Assembly (NCBI GenBank): GCA_030411725.1
Contig: MU839831.1
Location: 1,798,001-1,862,000, forward strand
Length of the DNA stretch: 64,000 nucleotides
From: Echria macrotheca
Lineage: Eukaryota > Ascomycota > Sordariomycetes > Sordariales > Schizotheciaceae
Reading direction: 5' to 3'
Shown: in pieces, positions 1 to 10,394 of the stretch
How the letters are laid out: each line of letters opens with the position of its first letter
Position numbering within the stretch: position 1 is the stretch's first letter
Program-made: the position numbers and the translations under genes
Notes under the pieces: model-generated
Told to the model about the DNA's origin: nothing
The model's database searches: none
The model's input: only the letters and a program-made list of their open reading frames with translations

Positions 1-145
1 GCCGGATCTCACTACAGAGAAAAATGTTCAGCTGTTCGAGCGCTGGGATGGACACAACTGGGCTTATCTGTCAAATCTGCAATGGGTCAAGATATCAGGT
101 TTGGGGAGCATCAACCCCGCCAACTTCCCACCTCAGACAAATTGA
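1..145 (+). CDS. 3' end of an unidentified protein (partial)
   Basis: The window opens inside what looks like the last exon of a plus-strand gene. Reading from base 2 gives 47 codons without a stop, ending ...SINPANFPPQTN before TGA at 143-145. The composition (for example NVQLFERWDGHNWAYLSNL) is protein-like, whereas the other open frame is not. I do not recognise the family. The 5' part lies outside the window, so function, length and exon structure cannot be judged. The next gene, ending at 355, is convergent. Confidence 0.5.
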   Translation, partial: PDLTTEKNVQLFERWDGHNWAYLSNLQWVKISGLGSINPANFPPQTN

Positions 146-354
146 GGGACCTGGGAGTGGCTAGTGTTGAGACTTTGATAGTAATGACCTAATGATACCC
201 AGCAGTTCGAGCCCGCGATAGAACAGAACCTCGAGAAACTCTCAAGGTAAAGGAGACGTTGAGTTGCTCTTGAGGCTGCATCATATGCCCTAGTTTACAA
301 TCCAGATGCAGAAAACCACTGTTTACCTAGATACACTCACATACACTTCCACAA

Positions 355-2034
355 TCACAAAGTCGCCATTCTCACAACCCCGTCTGCGTCCCTCGTCAAC
401 AGAGGCGGCGTATCATCCGGACTCTTCCCATTGCGATACAGCCACAACCGACTCAACTCCTTCACCTTAACCCTCGTCTGCCGCCTCCCATCCTCCCCTG
501 GCCTTTCGACCCGACTCCTGAACCGTCCTCTCCGGTCAACCGGACTACCCCCGTGAATCTCGACATCGCTCATTCCCCTGCTGATTTGCTCCCGCCGCCC
601 CAGCCAGGAGATATCAATCGCCTCCCTCACACTCGCCATTTCGTCGCCGTCAGCCCCAATGATAATCTCGCTCTCCATGAACTCGTTGCCCTCCTCGCGG
701 CAGCCGGCAAAGCCGCCCGGGTGGTCCGCGTCCTTTTGCAGCGGAAACATCGAGTCCAGGTAATGCTGGCAGAACTGGTGGCCGCCGCGGACGGTCCGGT
801 GGGCAAACACGCGCCCGATAAAGCGCGGGAGCATGTGGTTGCCCGGCACGGACGTGGCGAAGTGCAGCACGCCCCAGAGGGCGACGAAATCGGTCGTGTG
901 GGCGTAGTGCTCGATGTGGCCGATGGCGCGGTCGGAGACCTGGGACGGGGAGAGCGACGAGGTCTCGTACGTGAGCGAGCGGACCAGCGATACGGACGGG
1001 TTGGGGTCCTCTTGAGACCCGGTGGTCTGGACGGGGGACTGGGTCATTTCTTGAGAGTTGGCCACGTTGGCCGAGTCCATCGAGGCGGCCAGGGGGTGGC
1101 TGAAGGCAACATCCTGCGAGTGGATGTGCCGGTGCGGATTGTTGAAGTGGTTCGCGGCGTTGCCAAAGGTGTAGACCTCGAGTTTGGACAGCAAATCCTG
1201 CGGCAGCTCCTGCAAAAGCCAGTCGAGAATCAGGCTGCCCTCGATGGCGCCCTGCGAGTGCAGGAGGAAAATAACCTTGGAGTACTGCGGGTTGTACAGC
1301 TTCTCCTTGATGATGCGGTAGCACACGCGCACGTCGGTCGTGGCGTAGCCCAGGTTCCGCTGCACCAAGCACTCGACCACGTCAAAGATGATACCCGACG
1401 TCTTGTTGTGAATGCCGAGAATCGGGCGCTTGAAGGTGAGCGCCAGCCGGTCCAGGTTGCTCTGCATCCAGTGCTCCCCTACGGCCACCCCATTGATGAA
1501 AATCCACTGCTCGTGGGCATGTTCGGGCTTGGCTGGCGCATATTTCGGACTGGAGTGGTACTCGACCTCTTTGCCGTTGATCAGCATGCACATGCCGCTG
1601 TTGACCAGCATGAACAGAGCAACAGCCAGCCCGGCCATCCAGATGGGCAGCAGCACGAGCCATGGAATCGAGATGATGAAGCCCAGCTGCAGGATACAAA
1701 GCACAAAGTGGACGGCGATGCAAAAAAGATTCTCGCGCGTCCAAGCGAGCTCATCCAAGTCGCCCGAGTCGGTCGGTGAGACCGGCCACAAGATATAGGG
1801 GAGCGCCCATATGAAAACAAAAAAGTAGTAAACATCATAGGCCATCAGCCGCCAGGGCAAGTCTGTGTAACTGTAGTTGATCACGGACCTCCCGCCGATT
1901 TGGGACCCGAAGAATCTCGTCTCATTGCGCAGGGGCGACTGGGCCCGACGCCAGAGCGATGCGAGGCCGGCCATGGTGACGAGACCGACGACGGCGGTGC
2001 AGAGGACGGCGATGTAGTAGAGTTGGAGGAACAT
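355..2034 (-). CDS. Membrane-anchored alpha/beta-hydrolase (lipase-like)
   Basis: Single-exon gene of 559 aa starting at the ATG at 2034. Hydrophobic segments lie at about residues 4-27, 67-83 and 102-150, so the N-terminal third is probably a multi-pass membrane anchor. The remainder looks like an alpha/beta-hydrolase: a beta strand VIFLLHSQGA carries the likely nucleophile Ser260 in an H-S-Q-G-A elbow, a variant of GxSxG, and plausible acid and base are Asp382 (HTTDFVALWG) and His419 (GGHQFCQHYL). This arrangement resembles fungal DUF676/lipase-like hydrolases; the substrate is unknown. A long open frame on the opposite strand (553-1779) is a GC-bias shadow. The C-terminal ~100 residues are polar and rich in Arg and Gly. 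Confidence 0.8.
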   Translation of the reverse strand: MFLQLYYIAVLCTAVVGLVTMAGLASLWRRAQSPLRNETRFFGSQIGGRSVINYSYTDLPWRLMAYDVYYFFVFIWALPYILWPVSPTDSGDLDELAWTRENLFCIAVHFVLCILQLGFIISIPWLVLLPIWMAGLAVALFMLVNSGMCMLINGKEVEYHSSPKYAPAKPEHAHEQWIFINGVAVGEHWMQSNLDRLALTFKRPILGIHNKTSGIIFDVVECLVQRNLGYATTDVRVCYRIIKEKLYNPQYSKVIFLLHSQGAIEGSLILDWLLQELPQDLLSKLEVYTFGNAANHFNNPHRHIHSQDVAFSHPLAASMDSANVANSQEMTQSPVQTTGSQEDPNPSVSLVRSLTYETSSLSPSQVSDRAIGHIEHYAHTTDFVALWGVLHFATSVPGNHMLPRFIGRVFAHRTVRGGHQFCQHYLDSMFPLQKDADHPGGFAGCREEGNEFMESEIIIGADGDEMASVREAIDISWLGRREQISRGMSDVEIHGGSPVDRRGRFRSRVERPGEDGRRQTRVKVKELSRLWLYRNGKSPDDTPPLLTRDADGVVRMATL

Positions 2035-2441
2035 TTTGGCTGCATGGGCATCTCTCGGATCTTAAACTCTTTTAAATAATTCAGCCACGAGACACGACCG
2101 ATGTGCTCACATGGCCATGCCAATAAGGCTGTCGAGATGGATGCACACCGGATCAGGCAGCATGGCTGAGCCGAAGGCTTGGCTGACATGTTATTGGGCG
2201 CTTCCCGGATCTGTCAGGTTGACGTTGCGTTCCCCGACCACTGTCAACCCCTACGTCAGGGGAACTTAACGGCGGTGTGACGGTTTGTGTCCTCTCTTGA
2301 GCTCGAAATTGCAGTGACCATCTCAAAGAGGAAATACATACCACTGATTGACGCCGGAACGCCTTGTACCATAGGTAGGTAGTTAACGTAGGTATAAGGC
2401 CGTTTTCTCGACTCGACCGTTTCTTAACCGGAAATGTGCTC
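2035..2441. other. Intergenic spacer between hydrolase and HAD gene
   Basis: No gene is recognisable. The spacer contains the hydrolase 5' region, a short run of GTAGGT units near 2372-2395, and one possible copy of the repeat motif that is arrayed at 42.7-43.5 kb (listed separately). Confidence 0.6.
2291..2320 (+). repeat. Possible outlying copy of the CAGAGT...GCAGTGA motif
   Basis: This stretch reads CCTCTCTTGAGCTC followed by GAAATTGCAGTGAC. It resembles the ~33-bp unit that recurs eight times at 42688-43549, whose consensus is CCTCCTCCAGAGT, a variable base, then GAAAATGCAGTGA. The 3' half matches best, especially the seventh array copy (GAAAATTGCAGTGAC). It could be chance similarity of a short stretch. 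Confidence 0.35.
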
Positions 2442-3237
2442 CTAAGTCCCTCGAGAAAGGATGCCCCGCACCGCCTCGTCCACCCCGGACACCACCAAGG
2501 CCGGCCTCTCGCTAGCGCCCCCGATGACAGCGCCAAGCCGGTCCACCCACCCGGTCCCGGCCCGATCAATCCACGCCGCCTGCACGCCGGCCACGGTCGC
2601 GCCGACAACATCAAACGGGTTCGCCGTCACGAGCCATACCTCGCCCGGCGCATCCGTCTTCCCGACATGCTCCAGCAAATGGTGATACGTCTTCAAATCC
2701 GGCTTGAACACCTGGACCGGATCAACCGAGACCAGGCCCTTGAAGACGTCCGCAAACCTCGTGAGATCGGGCGACCCGTCAACCGAACTGGTGACCATGC
2801 CTTCGTTGCCATTCGAGAAAATCAACGCGTCCACGTCGGGCCGCGCGCGCACCAGGTCCAGCGCGGCGGGGACCTCGGGAAAGACGTGCAACTTGGCGTA
2901 GGCGTCCATCAGCCGCTTCTCGTCGTCGGAGCTGACGGATAGACCTAATTCCTCCACGGCGTGGTGCAGCGCGCCCTGGGTGATTTCACTGAAGGTGCGA
3001 TAGATGCCTGTCCAAAGAGTCAGTCCGGGCATCGGAATGGAAGAGAACAGAAGAAATGAAAAACTCACCCATGCTGTTGATGCGCCATGTATACTCGAGC
3101 TGGTACCGGCGCCAGCTCGCAGCCAGCGTCTTGGCCTTGTCATCGCCGAAGAGTTTGGCCAGCTCGCCGGCGATGGACTCGGTCGAGAGTAATGTGCCGT
3201 ACAGGTCGAACGCGATAACGGTTTTAGTGGACGCCAT
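2442..3237 (-). CDS. Haloacid dehalogenase-like hydrolase (type II, HAD superfamily)
   Basis: Two exons, 3069-3237 and 2442-3007, joined across a 61-nt intron with GTGAGT donor and CAG acceptor, encode 244 aa. The start is the ATG at 3237 (MASTKTVIAFDLYGT); the open frame upstream has only a GTG. HAD motif I is FDLYGT with nucleophile Asp11, motif II is the Ser of IFSNGN, motif III is the Lys of FKPDLKTYH, and motif IV is VTANPFDVVGA, the arrangement typical of L-2-haloacid dehalogenases. Fungal members hydrolyse 2-haloacids or act as small phosphatases, so the true substrate is open. The gene is divergent from the HNH-like gene at 3484, and a 246-bp spacer probably serves as promoter for both. 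Confidence 0.88.
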
Positions 3238-3483
3238 TTTGGGGTTTTTGGCTGGGATGTTGCCCGGTTGACTCACTGAGCGACTTTCATCAGCCCTGTG
3301 AGATGCATCTCCAGAGAAAAAAGCTACCCCGCGGCGGTTGCATCATCCCCGATCGGGCTTGGATCCGACGGGACGGTACCCGGTGGAGATGTTGCCGGCC
3401 GGTGGCGATTCTGTATAAATGGTTGAGGTTGAGGATGAGAACACGACAAGAAGACAACTCAGAATTTTTCTCAGTAATCCAAA
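3238..3483. promoter_or_regulatory. Divergent promoter region of HAD and HNH-like genes
   Basis: A 246-bp spacer between two divergent start codons. On the plus strand a TATA-like TATAAAT lies at 3414-3420, about 64 bp before the ATG at 3484, a usual spacing for a fungal TATA element plus a short leader. No clear element was seen for the minus-strand gene. Confidence 0.45.
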
Positions 3484-4621
3484 ATGACTGCCCAAATACC
3501 CGAAGATGAGCTCTCCAACTATGAACACTTCCGAGATGAACTCTCGGCCATCCTCATCCAGCGCCTCACCCAGACAACCACCAAGCCTGGGCGGGCTCGA
3601 TCAAAGAAGCGATACCCAGAAGTTGTCGGTCACGCCCTCTCGAGCGACGCCGAAGACCTATCCGACTTTATAGAATTCATCGCCAACGAGACGTTTGTCT
3701 CCCTTCCGCCTGCCCTACGCACCCTGGATCACCACATCTGGGCGACCACCCCGTCCCTGCAGGAGACTTATTCTCTACCCCTGACGGCCGAGTCCACCAG
3801 TCCGCTGCTGGTAACTTTTGATCCTGTGGTTTCGGATTCTCTGCTTGCTTGTATGCTTGGATGTGCAAACTTTGGTTATCATCAGCGCACTAACACGGAC
3901 CAGACGGGGTGATCAACTCGACTGATGACAAAACCCTGCCAGCGGATTCCTCGCGGCCGATAGCCCTGGCGGACTTGTTTGCTCCCATTCTGACATCGTG
4001 TATGTTACGTATCTCACCCTGTTCATACCGACCTCAGCATTTCCACTTCCCCCCCTTTTCCCCCTTCGGTGGTCGGCCATTTCTCCCCTCCACCACGTAC
4101 AGACGGCTTACACCAAAATAGACATCGAAAAAGTGACAGCAAAACCCCCACCGCCCTCGTCGACAAAGTCTCAAGTGACAGCCTGCGAGATTTGCCAGCG
4201 TGACTGGATAAACCTGTCTTGTAAGTCTTCCTTCGTTCGCATCCTCACCACCAAATCGAACGCCCAGAAACAGCAACGCCCACAACCCGCCCTCTCTTGA
4301 AATAGAATCTCTTAAAAATACATAACCACGCCGGAACAATGTAATAACAAGAAAACAGACCACCACCTGATCCCCCGTTTCGTCCACGCAAAAGTAGTCA
4401 AGCGCGGCTGGCACCGACCCGACGAGCTGCAGAACGTAGCCTGGCTCTGCGGCGCCTGCCATGCTTTTGTCCACTGCTTCGCGGGGCACGAGGACCTGGC
4501 GCGGTATTATTATACCGTCGATTTGTTGCTTGCGCAGCCCGAGATTGTGGCCTGGGCCGAGTGGGTTGGTCGGTTGCGGTGGAAGGGACTCGGAGGGGGG
4601 CCGAGGAGGAAAGCGCGGTGA
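3484..4621 (+). CDS. HNH-nuclease-like zinc-binding protein
   Basis: Four exons (3484-3850, 3904-3999, 4122-4220, 4359-4621) with donors GTATGC, GTATGT, GTAAGT and AG acceptors, all in the same phase, give 274 aa. The C-terminal third carries an HNH-like motif: CEICQRDW, then HHLIPRFVHAK, then WLCGACHAFVH. The two CxxC pairs would bind a structural zinc ion and the HHLIPR and CHAFVH histidines correspond to the beta-beta-alpha metal site of HNH endonucleases. The N-terminal half (MTAQIPEDELSNYEHFRDEL) is fungus-specific with no recognised domain. Such single-copy proteins are common in ascomycetes; whether they cut DNA is unknown. Confidence is high for the family and low for activity. Confidence 0.85.
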
Positions 4622-4809
4622 ATTCTTGACTTTTGTTCCCTTCATTATCATAATACCCCTGAGAACATTTCAATGAGATGATTGATTTGAGGGGGTATAA
4701 AAGTTCAACGAGTATCCAAACCCTCAATTCAATCTCCAACTCCAAACGCCTTGCTACCTAGGTATCCATCCAACCATCATCCAATCCCTTATCCATCCCA
4801 GATATAAAT

Positions 4810-4824
4810 CCCCCCCCCCCCCCC
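4810..4824. repeat. Poly-C run in intergenic spacer
   Basis: A run of 15 C followed by A-rich sequence, between the HNH-like gene and the convergent membrane-protein gene. Probably a length-variable homopolymer. Confidence 0.8.
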
Positions 4825-4856
4825 TAAAAATCCAAAAATAAAAAAAAACAATGGTA

Positions 4857-6099
4857 TCACCGCCCCCCCAACAACGCCCTCCGATCATCATCCACATCCC
4901 CCTCCCTCATCCGCTCATGGTCTTCAACAACCACAACCGGGAGCACACCCCTCCTCCTCCGTCTCTCCCCGTCCTCCATCTCATGCTCATCCTCATCCTC
5001 GTCCGAAACAACCCCCCGCTCGGTAACATGACTCCTCGACCTCTGCAACTGCTCCCCCTCGGTAGGCGACGCCTTGCGACTCGTCACCACCCCCTGTCCC
5101 AGCACGATACTCGTCGTCCTATCAATCCCCACTCCTCCTCCTCCCTCCGACACAGACGACGGCGGACTTGGTTCCAGAGGCGGCGGGGGGGTAACCGCCG
5201 CGGCGCCCCAGCCGAAGCCGGCACCGATACGTCTGTCCACCTCGGCTTTGAGATGGATACTCTCTGCGTCGCGGTATTGGCTCGTAGAACTACTACTTGT
5301 TGGTCTCCCAGCAGCAGAAGGAGAAGAAGAAGATATGGTAATGGTGGCGTTGTGGTGGCCCAGTTCCATGTCACTCTCCCCTATCGGAGGTAGTCTGTCA
5401 GTAGTAGTAGTAGTGTCCCGGTAGTGATTCGGTGTATACGGCTCGTTGGCCAGGACGTGGCGCGAGTGCTTGTTGTCGGCGAGGTGGTATTCTTCGTATT
5501 TGAGGAGACGGCGGAAGACAACCAGTGAATAAACAAAGGTTCCTATGGCGACGGCCCTTTTTTTTTATGTTAGTATCTGTATCTGTCTGGACAGACGAAG
5601 AAAAAAAACTTACAAGAACCCACAATCCAAAGCCAAACCAACAATCGAATAGTCGTAATCCGACCGCTGCACGTACTCGGTAATGTCCAGCGCGAGCATG
5701 GCAAACGCCAGCGTCAGCTTGAGCACGTGCGTGCACAGCATCGCGAACGGCGTGAGCGTCTCGGTGGCTACCTTGGCGATCTCGATGATGGTGCACACCA
5801 GGGCGAGGGTTGAGAAGCCTACGTTGGTGGATTCCCAGCTTTGTCTGTGTCAGTTTTCTTAGGTAGGGGGCCTACTACAGCAGCAACGACGAAAAAAAAG
5901 AGACATACACAATTTCCACCATGGGAACCTGCCCGTTTTGTTTCTGCTCGCTGTAGTGCTCCATCGTCTCGGCGAGGCGGTACGCAAATATGGCCATTAG
6001 ACAGAGCAGGACTGCGATTTGGAACGTCCAGCAGGGGATTAGTAGCTTGAGCTGCCACTTCGCGCGGGCGAAGAGCGCGTTGTCGAGGTTGAAGGCCAT
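4857..6099 (-). CDS. Small multi-pass membrane protein with long polar tail
   Basis: Three exons (5909-6099, 5614-5844, 4857-5556) encode 373 aa from the ATG at 6099. Introns have donors GTATGT and GTAAGT; the second ends at an AG in an A-rich stretch just after an ATACTAACAT branch site. Hydrophobic segments appear near residues 19-40 (IPCWTFQIAVLLCLMAIFAY), 70-85, 93-115 and 130-155, giving about four membrane spans. From about residue 190 the chain is cytosol-like: a five-Thr run (ACT repeat), Ser- and Pro-rich stretches, an acidic DEDEDEHEMEDGE segment and a basic RRRRR patch. The layout matches fungal integral membrane proteins of unknown role. No enzyme motif is visible. Confidence 0.75.
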
Positions 6100-8485
6100 G
6101 GTTGTCGTCGTCGTCGTCGTCGTCTCTTGATGTCAGATCGGCCGGCCGGTACGGATATGTTCGGCTTCTTGTTCAGACGCGCGCGTGTGTTTGTTCAATC
6201 CGTCCGCACTTTGCTCATTCTCCTCGCGCGTCCTGCCTGTGTCCCCCTCCCGCCCAAACCGTAGTATTATTATTCACTCGCGTGTCAAAAAAAAAGTGGC
6301 GATGGGCTCGGTTTCGAACGAAATCGCGACGGTGGGCGCGTCGTTTCGTCCAAGGGGAGGGAGGATTTTGAGTTCGTCCTCGGAGGACTCTCTCTCTGTC
6401 ACAACAACACAAAGAACCGAGGGACGAGAAAGAGAAAACACAGTGAGAAATACTATCACATATTTCTTGACAAGGTAATAACCCTCGTTTCCTTCTCACC
6501 CACGAAAAGAGGCGTATGGAGAGGGAGTCGGGGATAGAGGAAAGGAAGAGTAAGAAAAGAAAGCCCGATAGAGAAGAGAGACTGCGTCAGCCCGACCACC
6601 TTTTTGTGAACTGACAGATCCATCCAAGCATTCAACCCCACGTCAAAGTGATGAGCTGACATCGCAGATAAAAAAAAAAGCCACCGGACAAGTCCCCTCC
6701 CTGGTTGGTGAGATTTCAGCCCTGCCAACGCGCGGATATAACCCCGAGCGAGCGAAGCAGACAAGAGACCACCCCTCCTCCTCCTCCCCGTCATCGTCCT
6801 AATTGGATAGATAGACATCTGCCCCTCCAGACTGCTGCTTGTTTGCTTTCATATATGACAAGAGATAAAAGCAGTACAAAAAGAGCTCTCTTGAGAATCG
6901 AGATGCATGGCATGCGTATGTACGCGCATGCAGTAACTAGGTAGGTAAGTTAGGAAGTTAGCTCGCTGGGGCTGAAAAAATACGCCCCCAAGACCCCGCG
7001 ATTTTGCAGCGCGTTCGACAAGGGACCGGGGTGGTTACCGCGCCACTCTCCCAAGCAGGGCCAGTTCTTTGTTTAAAAAATAGCCTCGCGCAAGCGTTTT
7101 CGGAATGGAGCGCGAAACAACCAATTCTCCCCCGGCTTTGCTTGTTCTGTGGTTTTTTTTCACTGTTGGGCTGCTGGAGGGATTTATTCAGGTAGTCGCG
7201 GTGTTTGGAATCAGATCACGGCTGCGGGACGCTGCGGGGGGCAGAGGGGTTACCCGTCATCCTCCATTGGTACGGTCTGCGAGTAACTGCCCGCTCGAGA
7301 TAAATCTTTTTAGTTTGTGGCATACGGCATCCCGTGTCCTGCTGCTGTGACTAGCGTAGGCAAACAGTTTCACCAAAACCTCGTGGATTTGCCGGCAACG
7401 AACGTCAGCGCTTCTTTCCTCCAAATGGAAATGGGGGCCGAGAAACGGGCTGCGAGGAACGGTGGAGGGGTGGGTCGGGTGAGGGTTCCCCGGAGCGGCC
7501 GCCGACTTTCCCCGCCGCCGGGCCCCCGCACCGCCCACCCGGGCCCGGCCCACGATGCATTTTTAGATTTTGGGTTAGTAGTACATGGTTTCTGCAATCA
7601 AGCGGGAAAAAAAAACATCGATAGAACAATTCTCGCAGTATTCTAGATTTGGATAGATGGGCCATTTAATGGTGGAATGAGGTTACGTATCATGCTCGAC
7701 GAACAGGGCTTCCTGTACCTCTGGACCTGACTCAAGCACAGCTCCGATCCGTCAACTTTGGTCTGGCGCCGGGCTGGAAAACAACCATGAGAAACAAAAT
7801 ACTCCAAGCTGCCAATATGCAGCCCTGGATATCGAAAGACACAAACCCATCTCGTCTTCAACTTTGACACTCATGTAAGGTATGTGCGTATCCGTCTCTA
7901 TCCCCAAGCTCACCCCTAAGTCTAGGCTTCCAGCTTCATGCCCGACCCCGCCCCTGGATTCAATCAATAGCCCCGGCAAACTCATCCGCTCTCAACATCT
8001 CACGTCACACCTGTAATCACCGAACCCAGCCCTCCCCATGACCCTACGAGGCAAGGTAAACACAGCAGACCAAGATGTTGGCAGAGCCAAAAAAGTATAT
8101 TCACCAATCCACAACCCCCCAATCCAGTCCACAGAGGCTCGGACAAAACTGTCCCGGATATCCTCAACCACTCTCAATCCTAACCTCATCCCCAAAGTCC
8201 AATGTACAGCAAGGCGTAACAAGAAAAAACAATCTGAAGGCCGGGTTGCTGAAAAAAATGTCTATCAAAGCTGCGTCCCTCCAAAATCTTTTTCTTGTTC
8301 ATCAAAGAACACCTTGCATTTTAATTAAAAATGATGTTTTATATGTCGTCCCGGCTTTCGAACCCTCTCGTATGTCTGTCGACCATGGGGGTGCTGCTGG
8401 ACGTTGTTCTGGGCAAGCCGGGATCCCTTTTGTCGTCGTCATCGTCGTCTTGTCTAGTCCCATCTCATCCGTCGACTGACTGGAC
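6100..8485. other. Gene-poor spacer, 2.4 kb
   Basis: No convincing coding region on either strand; open frames are short and unlike proteins. It starts with a (GTC)n microsatellite at about 6104-6124 in the leader of the membrane-protein gene. It also holds several A/T homopolymers and a GC-rich patch at about 7480-7555. It could contain untranslated leaders or a non-coding RNA. Confidence 0.55.
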
Positions 8486-8747
8486 TTAGAGACCCTTGGC
8501 GGTAGCATCCTTGTAGACCTTGGTCGAGTCGAACGGGATGACATTGCCGGCCTGGTCCGACATGGCCGGGATCGAGGCGTCCACGTTGGGGATCGTGTTG
8601 GACTGGCGTCTCTCCACGTTTACTGGTAATCGGTCAGTTTCCCTGGCCTCTCTCCAACAACACACACAACTGCTCTTCACACATACCGTTGGGATAAGCC
8701 ACAGCCATGGCGGCAAAGGCAAGGACGGCGGCGACAGTGAACTTCAT
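8486..8747 (-). CDS. Small secreted peptide precursor (65 aa, two exons)
   Basis: Exon 1 is 8687-8747 and exon 2 is 8486-8622, separated by a 64-nt intron with donor GTATGT and acceptor ACCAG. The join gives 65 aa. Residues 1-18 (MKFTVAAVLAFAAMAVAY) form a textbook signal peptide with a short basic n-region and Ala-rich core. After about six more residues an E-R-R site suits Kex2-type processing. The remaining ~40 residues (starting QSNTIPNVD, ending YKDATAKGL) are hydrophilic and cysteine-free. I do not recognise a family. No cysteine framework argues against a defensin-like or hydrophobin-like product. The clean intron, signal peptide and stop make a real gene likely; the role, such as signalling peptide or wall-associated protein, is unknown. 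Confidence 0.7.
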
Positions 8748-10394
8748 TTTGAATTAAAAAGGAGTAACTGGACTCGGAAAAGAATTGAAGATGAGATGGT
8801 AATGTCGGCCGGCGACGAGCTGGGATGAGAGAAGAGAATTGGTGAGAGAGAGAGAGAAAAAAGCAACACAAGACGAAGAAACGAACGGGATGGGGAGGAA
8901 AAAGGGAGGGACAGGAAGCATATGTCCGAGAGGCTTTGGATATTTGTAGCTCTTGGCCAAGCCGGCGATCCTGATCGTCCGTGATTGATGGTCGGCATGC
9001 GTTTCAGACATCAACCCACGCAAGAACCCTCATGATCGTACTGTCAACCCAACACCGGCCGTTCCTCACTTGAGACTGCCCAGGGTTCGAGGACGTTTGT
9101 TCCGGCACAGGGTTTGGGATAACCTTGCCACCCGCCCGAATATGGAAGTGAAGACGAAATCAGAGAATGGCTGATACTCGAGCCCAGGACTTGGCCGGGA
9201 AGCGACAGCAAAAGTAAACAGGCCCCCCTTGATGGTCCGCAGTGGGCTGGACCGTGGACGTCGCAGTGGCCCTAGTAAGCTTAACGGCTCTAATCGTAAT
9301 CAGACGACCTTTCTCTCTGAAAGTCAGAAGGCGAAGCTTTTGGGGGCATGGGGGTGAAACCGGCAGAGTGTCCGCCTGGGATGTGCATTGAAGCAGAGCC
9401 GCGTCGGCGGCGGCAGGCCATGTCGGAAGAAGGCGATCCCGCGTCTTGGCTTTCGGCCTTCCGTGTTGCATCGTGTGCTCAGACCCCCTGTCGATGCCAA
9501 GCTGTTGCCCGCACCGCCGGGGACCGACTAGAAAATGCTGCCATCAGCCCTGTCTTTTCCACCTTGTTTTTTTCCACCTCTTGTTCCATCATCCCAGCAT
9601 CGCCGTGGACTTGAAACTCTTGGGACATGTTTACTGAGCGCAACAAAGTCATGACTCGTCGATCGGTGGGGCGACCACGCTGAAACTCGAGGACTAGTGC
9701 AACGTTTCTCAACCGAAAGCTTGATGGAAATAAGGCGGCACCGACCAGTCTGGCCAGATGACTGACTCCACAGAGCTTAGTTGAGTGAAGTTGAGAAGTT
9801 GTTCCAATTGATAAACCAATTGGTATCAAATGGGTTGGCGAAAACCCAGTCTGGTCGCTGTTGCCATTGGCTCGCCGTGTACGAGCGTCACAAAGTCGAA
9901 ATAGTGACCCGAAGCCTCGAGTCAGCTCCGAGACGGACGCTGCATGTGTCGATGCAAACATGACAAGTTGCTACTGCGGCGGCAATCTGCTATTGCCAGA
10001 AATAATGCCCCGATTCAACAAGGCCAATTGATGGACAATGACTCTGTAGATCCCATACTGTGTAGAGCTGGACAGTTCTGGCCTGGCACAAGGCGGGGCT
10101 AGAACGGGGCGGCTGATTGCCCCACCACTAGCCTAGCCCATGACCCCTCCTTCAGCTCCGCGACGGCTCCTCCGGTTTCTCCCCCTCCACCCACCACCCC
10201 GCTATCGTGTTGCCCGCAGAGAGCCACCTCGAGCCCACCCACCACAGCATTCCCGCCGCCGGTTGGGTCCCGATTGCTGCCTGCTTACTCTCCCTGCGAC
10301 CACATCGCAGCGTGAATCTCTCCTCCTTCTCCCTCGCAGCAGCAAACGCGGACCAACACTAGCAATCGGAAGCACAACGCCTGAAACATCCGCC
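8748..10394. other. Spacer upstream of secreted-peptide and AMMECR1 genes
   Basis: This is the shared 5' region of two divergent genes. A GA-rich tract with (GA)n lies at about 8842-8860, close to the secreted-peptide start. The segment 10140-10394 is open in frame with the AMMECR1 protein but is Arg/Pro-rich and low in complexity, so I treat it as leader. Nothing else is recognisable. Confidence 0.5.

Noticed and set aside
553..1779. 408-codon open frame antisense to the hydrolase gene
   Set aside because: Composition is Val/Gly/Arg/His-rich with no family features; it mirrors GC-rich third positions of the real gene.
10140..10394. In-frame N-terminal extension of the AMMECR1 protein
   Set aside because: Arg/Pro-rich and low in complexity; the family's normal N-terminus begins at 10395, so this is more likely leader.
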